Shown: piece after piece, positions 1 through 7,187 of the stretch | How the letters are laid out: each line of letters starts with the position of its first letter | Position numbering within the stretch: position 1 is the stretch's first letter | From: Nocardia paucivorans NBRC 100373 | GTDB taxonomy: Bacteria > Actinomycetota > Actinomycetes > Mycobacteriales > Mycobacteriaceae | DNA length: 64,000 bases | NCBI RefSeq assembly: GCF_000308675.1 | Contig: NZ_BAGE01000040.1 | Location: 1-64,000 of the forward strand | Reading direction: 5' to 3' | Notes under the pieces: generated by a model | The model's database searches: none | Seen by the model: only the letters and a program-made list of their open reading frames with translations | What the model was told of the DNA's origin: nothing | Position numbers and translations under genes: made by a program

Positions 1-383
1 GCAACCTGGCTTTGCCGTGTGGTTGGGGCAGTCCGGGGATTGGTCCTCATCGGCCCTACGAGGGTTGGCAACCTGGTGCTCATCTGCTGTACCTCTTTCG
101 TTTGTGACGGGTCCTCATCGGCCCTACGAGGGTTGGCAACACCAGGCGCACCAGCGCGCGTTCCATGTGGAGACCCGTCCTCATCGGCCCTACGAGGGTT
201 GGCAACAGGATGGTCAGCCGGACCCGGGCACCGATGGCGGTGGGGTCCTCATCGGCCCTACGAGGGTTGGCAACGACCGGAGTGCTCACTCGCATCCGCG
301 ACGAACTGCTGCGGTCCTCATCGGCCCTACGAGGGTTGGCAACAGTCCGGACCTTCGGACCCGAGTCCGGGGTCCTCATCGGC
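1..383. CRISPR. Trailing end of a CRISPR array
   Basis: Five identical 30-nt repeats lie at 43-72, 111-140, 177-206, 245-274 and 314-343. Each begins GTCCTCATCGGCC and ends GAGGGTTGGCAAC. The last five bases of an earlier repeat sit at 1-5, so the array continues to the left. Complete spacers are 36-39 nt and all differ. At 372-383 only the first 12 bases of a repeat remain, after a short 28-nt spacer. Such a degenerate last repeat normally marks the leader-distal end, so leader and cas genes should lie left of the window. Each repeat has a small internal palindrome (CCCT-ACG-AGGG). No cas gene is in the window, so the subtype cannot be called. Confidence 0.95.
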
Positions 384-777
384 TCGCTCACCCGAATCTC
401 CCTACGGTTCAATGGTTCCGAGTGCCAAGCATCTCCGTCAGTTTTATACACAGGATTGATACAGAGAGGATTCGTTACCGAGATAGACCCATCAAAGGTG
501 GCGCGTGGACCGGTGTTGCGGTTTCATGGTTATAGGGAGAATCAGCAGGCAGGACCTGAAGGCGGTGTCCTATGCCCCATCTCCTCGATCATCGGTTTAG
601 CCCCGACGCTCTGGCAGTAAGCTCAGCTCGGCCAGAGCATGAGACCTCAAGTATCAGGCGCCGTCAACGCACCACCCTATCGGCGGCTGCATACGGGCCG
701 ATACGACGGAATTATCGGGTCAGCGAGAGGCGCACCGTCTCGTATCCGGCTGTTGCGATCCCTTCTGGAGCCCCCTG
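384..777. other. No gene recognised downstream of the CRISPR array
   Basis: About 390 bases between the degenerate last repeat and the AbrB-like gene. Short open frames exist on both strands, but none shows a recognisable domain or a convincing ribosome binding site. No leader-like AT-rich tract or further repeat was seen. Confidence 0.5.
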
Positions 778-1311
778 GTGACCGGCCAAGCTCCGGGAAA
801 TGAGGGTCCATCGGCCACTGATGAACCCGGAATGCCGCAATGCCCGTTCATGCCTATGTCCTCCGTGCAGCTGTTCGAAGGCTTGTACCGGCCTGCGGAC
901 TTGCATCCATCCGCCGCAGAGGTGCCGGCGTCCGGCTTCGCCTTCCCCGCCACGACCGAGGTAGGAGCGGCAGGGAACCTGCGCTTTGCAGCCACCACCA
1001 TCGATGGTCGCGGACGTCTTGCCGCCAGATCCGTGATCCGGGCACTGGGATGGACAGTAGGGCTACCGCTTTCGACAACTGTGGAAGGCGATGTGGTCAC
1101 AGTTCGACGATCACGCGAAGGCCGACCCTTGCAGCAACACGGTTTCCTCTTCCTGGCGGCCGACATCCGGAACCGGTGCCGGCTGTATGCGGGCGACCGG
1201 GTGTTCCTCGCCGCCTCTGTCGACGACGAGCTCCTGGTGATGTATCCGCCACGAGCGTTGGCTGCGGCGTTGTGGTCCTACCGCCCAGAAGTCTGGCGGA
1301 TACGGCGATGA
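778..1311 (+). CDS. AbrB/MazE/SpoVT-like DNA-binding protein, integrase partner
   Basis: A 177-residue protein. The central part (about residues 70-105) reads FAATTIDGRGRLAARSVIRA followed by a GDVVTVRR strand, the swapped-hairpin pattern of AbrB/MazE transition-state regulators. The C-terminal part has RCRLYAGDRVFLAAS and ends in a YPPRALAAALWSY segment. As I recall, this arrangement is common in actinobacterial proteins encoded next to tyrosine integrases. The start is a GTG with little Shine-Dalgarno support. Its TGA overlaps the ATG of the integrase (ATGA), which implies translational coupling. A role as accessory or regulatory factor for the integrase is inferred from this coupling only. 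Confidence 0.7.
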   Translation: MTGQAPGNEGPSATDEPGMPQCPFMPMSSVQLFEGLYRPADLHPSAAEVPASGFAFPATTEVGAAGNLRFAATTIDGRGRLAARSVIRALGWTVGLPLSTTVEGDVVTVRRSREGRPLQQHGFLFLAADIRNRCRLYAGDRVFLAASVDDELLVMYPPRALAAALWSYRPEVWRIRR

Positions 1312-2354
1312 AGGACGAGGAAGTCGCCGAGCTACTCCGGACCATCTCCAGGTTGGGGTTGACTATCACTCCCAGTAATTCGGCATCACTCGACGCAACG
1401 CCCACGTTCGGTGAGTTCGTCCCGCGTGTGCTGGCCACCGTGTCACCTCTGCAGCGAGAAAGCTATAGCAGGTACTGGCAGGTTATCGCTCAGGAGTGGG
1501 GTGCTCGCCGTGTGGACGAGCCGACCCCGACAGAGATTCTCCAGCTGATGAACCGCTACCAGGCCGGGGCCGTGGTCAGGTCGAACTGGCGCGGGGGCAG
1601 CGCCGCGGCGCGGAACTTCCTGCACGGGGTGAGGCGTTTGTATCGGTTGGCCGAGATGGACGATTTGATCGCCCCGTCGGCAAACCCCGCGCTCAAGGTC
1701 CCCATGCCCCGCAAGCTGGAAAGCACCCGTCACGCGCTGACTGCCGAACAGGTCTCCGAGCTGGGTCGCGTCGCCTCTCAAACGGGTAATGACGTCGAGC
1801 TGGATGCGCTCATCGTGCGATTGCACATCGAGACCGCGTGCCGGCGACAGGCGGCGATCCGGCTGCGGGTGGACGATCTCAGTCCCGAGGACTGCACGGT
1901 TCTGCTGCATCACAAGGGTGGGGTGCAGACCTGGCATCCGATCACTCCCCTGCTCATGCAGCGGTTGATCGAACACGTGAGGAACCGAGGCGGTGCCGAA
2001 AGCGCGGCCGGGCACCGGGTTCTGCGGACCCGCTCCGGTAACCCGATCACCGATCGGCGCTACGACAACCTGCACAATCGCTTCCACCGTCACCTCGCCT
2101 GGGCCGAGGCGAAAGGGGTGACCGTGCACTGGCTGCGGCACACGACCCTGACCTTCGTCGAACGCCTCTACGGCGAAGCGGTCGCGCGTCGATACGCGGC
2201 GCACCGAGATCCCGGGACGACCGCCACACCGATCTATACCAAGGCGTCCCTGGTCGAATGCGCCGACGCGCTGGTAGCAGTCACCGGGCAACCACACCCC
2301 CTCGCTCGCACCGAACCCAAGGACAGGAGTATTGGCATTGGAGACAAGGAGTAG
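1308..2354 (+). CDS. Tyrosine recombinase / site-specific integrase
   Basis: A 348-residue integrase. The N-terminal 150 residues form a SAM-like core-binding region. The catalytic domain carries the first Arg in ETACRRQAAIRLRV, a Lys in LLHHKGGVQTWHP, the HxxR box in HWLRHTTLTF, and the nucleophile Tyr in TPIYTKAS close to the C-terminus, so the R-K-HxxR-Y set is complete. I chose the ATG at 1308, which overlaps the upstream stop codon; a longer in-frame extension from 840 only shadows the preceding gene. It may be the integrase of a mobile island or a CRISPR-adjacent recombinase. No tRNA attachment site is visible beside it, so its target is unknown. Confidence 0.9.
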   Translation: MKDEEVAELLRTISRLGLTITPSNSASLDATPTFGEFVPRVLATVSPLQRESYSRYWQVIAQEWGARRVDEPTPTEILQLMNRYQAGAVVRSNWRGGSAAARNFLHGVRRLYRLAEMDDLIAPSANPALKVPMPRKLESTRHALTAEQVSELGRVASQTGNDVELDALIVRLHIETACRRQAAIRLRVDDLSPEDCTVLLHHKGGVQTWHPITPLLMQRLIEHVRNRGGAESAAGHRVLRTRSGNPITDRRYDNLHNRFHRHLAWAEAKGVTVHWLRHTTLTFVERLYGEAVARRYAAHRDPGTTATPIYTKASLVECADALVAVTGQPHPLARTEPKDRSIGIGDKE

Positions 2355-2380
2355 CCGCTGGATCGTGTATGGTGACGACA

Positions 2381-2399
2381 TGCACACCAAATGTGTGCA
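2381..2399. other. Perfect 7-bp hairpin just after the integrase
   Basis: TGCACAC at 2381-2387 and GTGTGCA at 2393-2399 enclose a five-base loop, 26 bases past the integrase stop. There is no T-run, so it may be a weak terminator or a recombinase recognition element rather than a classical terminator. Confidence 0.5.
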
Positions 2400-2407
2400 A
2401 AACTGCC

Positions 2408-2975
2408 TCAATTCCAGTGTTCTGGTCCCCCTCCGGACACCAGCGCTAACCCCACAGGGGTTGGCACCAACGATTGCGTGAGCGAACGATTGCGTGAGCG
2501 TTGGTAGCGCGCCCGAAGGCCCAGACTCTGATAGAGCTGGGCCTTATCTGTTGGATGGCCCGCGGCGAGGGCCGCTCTGATGTCACCGAGGGCGTCGACG
2601 AGTTTGCGGATCTCAGTTTCGGTGAATCGGTGGGCCTTGGGTAGTCGATCGAGTTCGGCTTCGGCGGCAACCTTGTCGGCCTGGGCGATATTCATCATTC
2701 ATCGCGCCACCAGCGCTTGCAGACCGGCCGCACCTCGACGACGGACAGGTGCCGGGACAGGCGAGCCTCGACATCGAGGACACGACGGTCGGACACGACG
2801 GCTCGGCATCTGCTGCCGGAATCGGTGTCCTCATCGTTGTGGCGTCGAGCACCGTGGCAATGGCGGTCTTGCAATGCTTATGGTCGAACAAACCGACCAA
2901 CCAGGCATCGATGCGATTGGTGACGACGTCTTCGCGCAGGTTCACCCTAATAACGAAACACTCTTTTCTGCACGA
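2408..2975 (-). pseudogene. Decayed C-terminal part of a large serine recombinase
   Basis: Reading leftward from about 2970, one frame gives VNLREDVVTNRIDAWLVGLF, typical of the C-terminal region of actinobacterial large serine recombinases. The continuation shifts frame, hits a stop near 2697 and resumes as ADKVAAEAELDRLPKAHRFT followed by the usual LGDIRAALA and YQSLGLR segments. No catalytic N-terminal resolvase domain remains. The fragment abuts the broken resolvase that starts at 2983 on the other strand, so several recombinases were layered here. The tandem repeat at 2469-2500 lies in its 3' part. Confidence 0.7.
2469..2500 (+). repeat. 16-bp perfect tandem duplication
   Basis: AACGATTGCGTGAGCG occurs twice head to tail (2469-2484 and 2485-2500). 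It falls in the degenerate 3' end of the serine recombinase remnant, and so may be a slippage duplication in DNA that is no longer constrained. Confidence 0.85.
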
Positions 2976-2982
2976 TGAGCGG

Positions 2983-3559
2983 GTGACGGACACCGATGCA
3001 CTCGAACCGCTCTCCCTCGACGGCGATGCCCTGGACCCGATCGACCGGGGAGGAGCACTGATCGGATACGCCCGCATATCGACCCGGGACCAGAACCTCG
3101 ACCGCCGGCCTCACGCCCTGAAGACAGCCGGATACAAGAAAACCTTCGCCGACAAGAAATCCGGGAAGAACGCCGAACGCGAAGAACTCGCCGCCTGCCT
3201 GAACTACATACGCGCCGGCGACACCCTCATGGTCACCTCCCCGGACCGGCTCGGCCGCAGCCTGCAAGACCTGATCACGATCGTGGCCGGTCTTCGTCGC
3301 CTTGGCCGAGTTCATCCGGAAACTGATCGTCGACGGCACCTACGAGGACCTGGCCGCCGCACGCGCCCGCGGACAACGGCTGGGCAGGCCACCGACCATG
3401 TCCACCGAGCAGATCCGACAGGCCCGCACGCTGCCGACTCGTCCCGATGAGTCGGTGTCCTCGGTCGCACGACTGTTGGGGGTCTCGCGAACCACGCCGT
3501 ACAAGTACGTCCCTGAGCTCACTCAGAAGAGCGGAGGCAACACACCTCTCGACCGGTGA
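2983..3559 (+). pseudogene. Broken serine resolvase/invertase
   Basis: From a GTG at 2983 the frame encodes a resolvase catalytic domain: GGALIGYARISTRDQNLDRR with the Ser nucleophile in ARIST, then DKKSGKNAEREELAACL and TSPDRLGRSLQDLITIVAGL. The frame is then lost. The C-terminal part resumes in another frame at about 3302 as AEFIRKLIVDGTYEDLAAAR, with GQRLGRPPTMS and a helix-turn-helix (SVARLLGVSRTTPYKYVPEL). About 25 residues normally found between the two halves (the FRSLxEALDTTTPxG segment) are missing, so a small deletion plus frameshift inactivated it. Its 3' end is followed by a good terminator at 3636. Confidence 0.85.
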
Positions 3560-3635
3560 GGCATGAGCAGGGCACAAGAACCGCCGGCGAAACGAGAACG
3601 AGAGCCGGCAAGACTCGCACAAGAATACGAAAAGA

Positions 3636-3668
3636 CCCCGGCGACGGTTACTCGCCGGGGCCTTTCTG
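3636..3668 (+). terminator. Rho-independent terminator, probably bidirectional
   Basis: CCCCGGCGA (3636-3644) pairs perfectly with TCGCCGGGG (3652-3660) around a seven-base loop. An A-rich stretch lies before the stem and CCTTTCT follows. It sits between the broken resolvase (+) and the gene ending at 3707 (-), so it could stop transcription from both sides. Confidence 0.8.
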
Positions 3669-3706
3669 CGGCCGGGATTGTTCGCCGCATGTCGAACCGG
3701 CCTTGC

Positions 3707-4162
3707 TCAGCCCCGGCTTCCTCGAGCCTGATCCTCGTACTGGTCGACAAGATGCCGATAGAAGCTGTTGGCCGGATCTTCCAGCGAGATAGGACGCAGC
3801 CCCAACCTCACCGCCCGGCCTGCGGTTGAGGAGTACCCCTCCTTGTCGACGCCGAGGTCTTGCACCACCGCTCGGACCAGTTCGTCGAGTTCTTCATCGG
3901 TCGCATAGACCGCAACCGAACACTCCACCGGCGCTGTGGCCGGGTCGTAGTCGTCGCCCAACGCTCGCTGCGCGAACATCATCACATCCATGACCGGCCC
4001 GAACTCGGTGTAGCAGGGGATTCGGTTCACGCCCCGGATCCGGTGGACGCTCTCCTCGAGGGCCAGCGCCACGGGATGGATTCCCTCGCTTTCTCTCTCC
4101 GTCGCGTCGGGAACACCGAGCCCCACGGTGATCTGCCAGACCTGGCGGTCATCGTCGTCCAC
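3707..4162 (-). CDS. Conserved-looking hypothetical protein, 151 aa
   Basis: An acidic 151-residue protein starting with GTG (MDDDDRQVWQITVGLGVPDA). The sequence looks genuinely coding: balanced composition, an ordered middle (GPVMDVMMFAQRALGDDYDP), an ATDEELDELVRAVVQDLGV helix and a C-terminus ending in YRHLVDQYEDQARG. I do not recognise a family. It has no signal peptide, membrane segment or cysteine cluster. It begins close to the 3' end of a degenerate DUF3800-like remnant and is probably cargo of the accessory region. Confidence 0.6.
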   Translation of the reverse strand: MDDDDRQVWQITVGLGVPDATERESEGIHPVALALEESVHRIRGVNRIPCYTEFGPVMDVMMFAQRALGDDYDPATAPVECSVAVYATDEELDELVRAVVQDLGVDKEGYSSTAGRAVRLGLRPISLEDPANSFYRHLVDQYEDQARGSRG

Positions 4163-4177
4163 GTACAGACCTCTCCG

Positions 4178-4520
4178 TCACTTCTTCCACACCTTCTCGG
4201 GATGGCAGTGCTTCACCTTCCACCCACGCTCTGCAAAGGTTGATGTCGGTTGCTTCGGTTTTCCCTTGCGGTACACCGAGCCGACGACCGGCCTTCAGTG
4301 CATCGCAGCTTCTCCAGAAAATTGTGGGCCACCTCCCGGCCGAAGTCCTTCCAGTACTAGTGGCCATCATGGATATGCCGCTCGGGGATATTCTTCGATA
4401 TCCGGCCACGCCCGTTCACGTACTCGGTGGTGTGAAGTTCCTTGGTGACCGGAATCCCGAACTCCCGCCACAACGCTTTTCGGGTATCGAGCCATGCGCG
4501 CAGCACCGACCGCCGCCGAA
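4178..4520 (-). pseudogene. DUF3800-like protein remnant
   Basis: Reading leftward from about 4503 gives RAWLDTRKALWREFGIPVTK, ELHTTEYVNGRGRISKNIPE and RHIHDGH, then an in-frame TAG near 4356. The same frame continues YWKDFGREVAHNFLEKLRCTEG. A frameshift then leads to VVGSVYRKGKP and a stop at 4178. I recall these segments as typical of DUF3800-type proteins of actinobacterial genomic islands. An internal stop plus a frameshift and the missing N-terminal half make it a pseudogene. The family call is from memory and moderately secure. Confidence 0.55.
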
Positions 4521-4665
4521 CCGGTCCGTTCAGACCGCGAAGTCGAACAGAGTCGGTCTCTCCGGCACCGCGCGAGCTTTTTGTTCGGCGCGTTCGCGTA
4601 CGGGCCGCGGGTCGGGCCGATACCTTCGGCGATCGAGTGTGGGGAGAGGGATCGCCCCGGCCGGC

Positions 4666-5001
4666 TCACTCCGCCAAGGCGGCGTCCTGCACGGCTGTGG
4701 CTTTCAGCGCTTCCAGCTCCTCGTGAGTGAGGCTGCCGATGAACCGGGCCCGCCGGGGCCGGCGGAGGCTGTCGATCCAGGTGCCGGCGGAGGTCTCGCG
4801 CAGCATCATCTCGCGGCACCAGTCATGGTCGATACTCCGCATGGCGCTGTTCTCCATTTCACGGATCTTGTCCGCACGCACCGTGATGGCCCACTCGATC
4901 TGTTTGGGCGAGCCCATGAGTTCTGGTGATCCCCGATCCGGGAAGAGGCTCACAACAGCACGAGCAACAAGAAGATCACCGACCCCGGTGGCACGAGCCA
5001 T
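4666..5001 (-). CDS. Small hypothetical protein with GSPKQIEWA motif
   Basis: A 111-residue protein. The core reads ELMGSPKQIEWAITVRADKI followed by REMENSAMRS and a Trp-containing WIDSLRRPRRARFIGSLTHE segment. The GSPKQIxWA-xxIR motif recurs in small proteins of plasmids, phages and integrated elements, function unknown to me. An internal ATG at MGSPKQ would give a shorter product and is an equally plausible start. No domain of known function, signal peptide or membrane segment is visible. It is probably cargo of the accessory region. Confidence 0.5.
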   Translation of the reverse strand: MARATGVGDLLVARAVVSLFPDRGSPELMGSPKQIEWAITVRADKIREMENSAMRSIDHDWCREMMLRETSAGTWIDSLRRPRRARFIGSLTHEELEALKATAVQDAALAE

Positions 5002-5214
5002 ATCCAGCGCATGCCCAACGGGCGTACGGGTTCGAGGAAACCCCCTGTTTCGCCAGGCACGGCGGTCGAAGTGGTCTTACACGGAGATACGAAGGTGCTC
5101 AAAGGTATCCGTGATTGGGGGCCGGACAGGACGAATTCCGTCTGCTTCGGATGGGTGGCGACATGAGTATCACGGAAACTCCCGCCCGTCCGAGCGTTCG
5201 GTCGACACTGCATC

Positions 5215-5440
5215 CACTACGGCGGGTCGGCATTTGGGCGATCTCTCATGCGGCGAGCCTCTCGTAGCAGATGCGCGGCAGCAAGGTCGGCAAAGAGCGC
5301 GAACAGGTGTTCGTGGCGGATGGCCAGGTGCTGGTAGCCGGTGAGCCGGACGAAGGCGCGTTCGATCTTTCAACGATGCCGCCCAGGCGGGTGGAGTCGT
5401 CGATACCGCGGCGGGCGATGGCAGGATGATGCGCCGGCAG
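5215..5440 (-). pseudogene. IS5-family transposase C-terminal remnant
   Basis: Read leftward, one frame gives AIARRGIDDSTRLGG. After a one-base shift the sequence continues RWKIERAFVRLTGYQHLAIR HEHLFALFADLAAAHLLREA. The RRGxDxSTRLGRHRWxxERxxxWLxGYRRLxxRYE pattern is the hallmark of the C-terminal DDE region of IS5-type transposases. The N-terminal two thirds are absent, the frame is broken and no terminal inverted repeats were seen. It marks past insertion activity just upstream of the catabolic cluster. Confidence 0.7.
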
Positions 5441-5598
5441 CGCAATGCCGCCGTGGAATGGGCACTGCTCATCCGCGTGACCGGCGTCGCGATGGCGGGC
5501 CACCGTCCCGTTCCCGAGACACCTGCGCAGAAAGAAGTGTCCGGTCAGTGAAATGCGACCCTGTTCACCGCTTCGGCAGTTGATACAACCGAGAAGTA

Positions 5599-5638
5599 GT
5601 GAAAGCCGCCGTTCCGCCGTGCCCCAGCCCGCTTTCAC
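5599..5638. promoter_or_regulatory. Inverted repeat in the kshA promoter region
   Basis: GTGAAAGC at 5599-5606 and GCTTTCAC at 5631-5638 are perfect 8-bp inverted arms 24 bases apart, ending 22 bases before the kshA start. The position suits a regulatory site, but no bound protein can be named. It differs from the 17-bp palindrome found elsewhere in the cluster. Confidence 0.45.
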
Positions 5639-5660
5639 AATTGCTCGAGGAGAGTCCGAT

Positions 5661-6809
5661 ATGACAACGACACAACCGGATCGAGACGTTCGACAAATCG
5701 AAGCCGGGGCCGTGCCCACGCGGTTCGCCCGCGGCTGGCACTGTCTGGGTCTGCTTCGTGACTTCACTGCCGGAAAACCGCACACTCTCCAGGCCTTCGG
5801 GACCAAGCTCGTCATCTTCCGCGGCACCGACGGCACACTCAACGTCCTCGATGCGTACTGCCGGCATATGGGCGGTGATCTCGGCCAGGGCGAGGTCAAG
5901 GGCGACGAGATCGCGTGCCCGTTCCACGATTGGCGCTGGGGCGGGGACGGCCGCTGTAAGCGGATTCCCTATGCCCGCCGGGTCCCGCCGTTGGCTCGTA
6001 CCCGGGCGTGGACCACGCTCGAACAGGACGGCATGCTGTTCGTCTGGAACGACCCGGAGGGCAAACCGCCGACCGAAGACGCCGCCATTCCACGTATCGA
6101 GGGCGCGGGCAGCGACGGGTGGACCGACTGGCATTGGTACACCACGGTGGTGAACACGAACTGCCGCGAGATCATCGATAATGTCGTCGATATGGCCCAT
6201 TTCTTCTATATTCACGGGTCGCTGCCGACGTATTTCAAGAACGTTTTCGAAGGTCCGATCGCCACGCAGTACTTCAAGAGCGGCTCGCGGGCGGACTTCC
6301 CGGCACCCGAGGGACAGCCGAAGATACTCGGCACCTCGTCGGTGGCCTCCTATTACGGCCCCTCGTTCATGATCGACGATCTCACCTACCACTACGAACA
6401 GGGTGACCAGCGGACCGTTCTACTCAACTGCCACTACCCGATCGACTCCGAATCGTTCGTGCTGCAGTACGGCATCATCGTCGAGAAATCCGCGGGGCTG
6501 CCCGACGAGGAGGCGATGCGCGCCGCCGTGGCACTCGGCGATTGGGTGAAGATCGGTTTCGAGCAGGATGTCGAGATCTGGAAGAACAAGACGCGTATCG
6601 ACAATCCGTTGCTGTGCGAGGAGGACGGTCCCGTGTATCAGCTTCGGCGCTGGTACGAACAGTTCTACGTCGATGTTGCCGATATCCGGCCCGAAATGGT
6701 GGACCGTTTCGAGTTCGAACTCGACACCACCCGTCCACTGGAGGCATGGAATCGGGAGATCGAGGAGAATCTCGCGCGGCAGGCCGATGCGACGAGTTCG
6801 GCATCATGA
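5661..6809 (+). CDS. kshA: 3-ketosteroid 9-alpha-hydroxylase oxygenase (KshA type)
   Basis: A 382-residue Rieske oxygenase. The Rieske ligands are C67-x-H69 and C86-x2-H89 (CRHMGG and CPFHDW), with the exact 16-residue spacing of KshA. The mononuclear iron site shows NVVDMAHFFYIH with H180 and H185, and a candidate Asp ligand in FEQDVEIW. The RFARGWHCLGL start of the domain and the LRRWYEQFYVDVADI tail are typical. KshA 9-alpha-hydroxylates 3-oxosteroids and, with KstD, triggers ring B opening; it needs the reductase KshB, which is not in the window. The start follows a good AGGAGAG site. Its stop overlaps the next small gene. A second KshA lies at 22336. Confidence 0.9.
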   Translation: MTTTQPDRDVRQIEAGAVPTRFARGWHCLGLLRDFTAGKPHTLQAFGTKLVIFRGTDGTLNVLDAYCRHMGGDLGQGEVKGDEIACPFHDWRWGGDGRCKRIPYARRVPPLARTRAWTTLEQDGMLFVWNDPEGKPPTEDAAIPRIEGAGSDGWTDWHWYTTVVNTNCREIIDNVVDMAHFFYIHGSLPTYFKNVFEGPIATQYFKSGSRADFPAPEGQPKILGTSSVASYYGPSFMIDDLTYHYEQGDQRTVLLNCHYPIDSESFVLQYGIIVEKSAGLPDEEAMRAAVALGDWVKIGFEQDVEIWKNKTRIDNPLLCEEDGPVYQLRRWYEQFYVDVADIRPEMVDRFEFELDTTRPLEAWNREIEENLARQADATSSAS

Positions 6810-7075
6810 CCGCCGCCCGCATCGACAACCGTCTGCTCGATACCCCCATGCAGCCATTGCGGTGCCGGGCGTGCGCTGCCGAACTGCTGGTTCGCAAAAG
6901 CAGTTGGCACCAGACCAGCGTGCAGTGGAATGCCGAGGCGCTGGCGACCTGCCGGGAGTTGGGCGCGGCGCCGAGGTCGGGGCCGGCCCTGGCGGGGTGC
7001 TCACAGTTGCAGGAGACGATCCGGGATGCCACCATCTCCGGCGCTCTGCCGGTCGTGGGGCACACCCCGGCCTGA
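6806..7075 (+). CDS. Small CxxC protein coupled to kshA
   Basis: An 89-residue protein whose ATG overlaps the kshA stop (ATGA), so it is almost certainly co-translated with kshA. It contains PLRCRACAAELLVRKSSWHQ, TSVQWNAEALATC and a later C in LAGCSQLQETIRDA. The CxxC plus two further Cys suggest a small zinc ribbon or metal-binding fold. A clear paralogue lies at 12746-13015 (CDRCGNRVLAEKFSPAHTAV QW), with the same CxxC-TxVQW-C-C-LP plan. I recognise this type only as an unnamed companion of oxygenase genes. A role in electron transfer or oxygenase assembly is speculative. Confidence 0.75.
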   Translation: MTAARIDNRLLDTPMQPLRCRACAAELLVRKSSWHQTSVQWNAEALATCRELGAAPRSGPALAGCSQLQETIRDATISGALPVVGHTPA

Positions 7076-7081
7076 CCACAC

Positions 7082-7114
7082 CGTCGGGCACGCCGGCCGT
7101 CGATGTGCCCGACG
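7082..7114. terminator. Hairpin between convergent genes
   Basis: CGTCGGGCAC (7082-7091) and GTGCCCGACG (7105-7114) form a perfect 10-bp stem with a 13-base loop. It lies between the converging small CxxC gene and the flavoprotein gene ending at 7188. There is no T-run, which is usual for GC-rich actinobacterial terminators. Confidence 0.55.
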
Positions 7115-7187
7115 TGGTCACCCGGCGCGTCTCCGCACTGGGCGCGGGCGGATCGGAGCAGCACGCCCTCGGTCCTGCAACGGCCGA

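Noticed and set aside
840..1307. N-terminal extension of the integrase
   Set aside because: The extension is Arg-rich out-of-frame sequence of the AbrB-like gene; the ATG at 1308 overlapping the upstream stop is far more likely.
1..2400. tRNA attachment site for the integrase
   Set aside because: No cloverleaf or tRNA 3' end was seen near the integrase, so no attachment site is claimed.
4950..5213. 87-codon minus-strand frame with a hydrophobic end (IWLVPPGSVIFLLLVLL)
   Set aside because: Composition before the hydrophobic end is not protein-like and it overlaps the better supported gene at 4666-5001.
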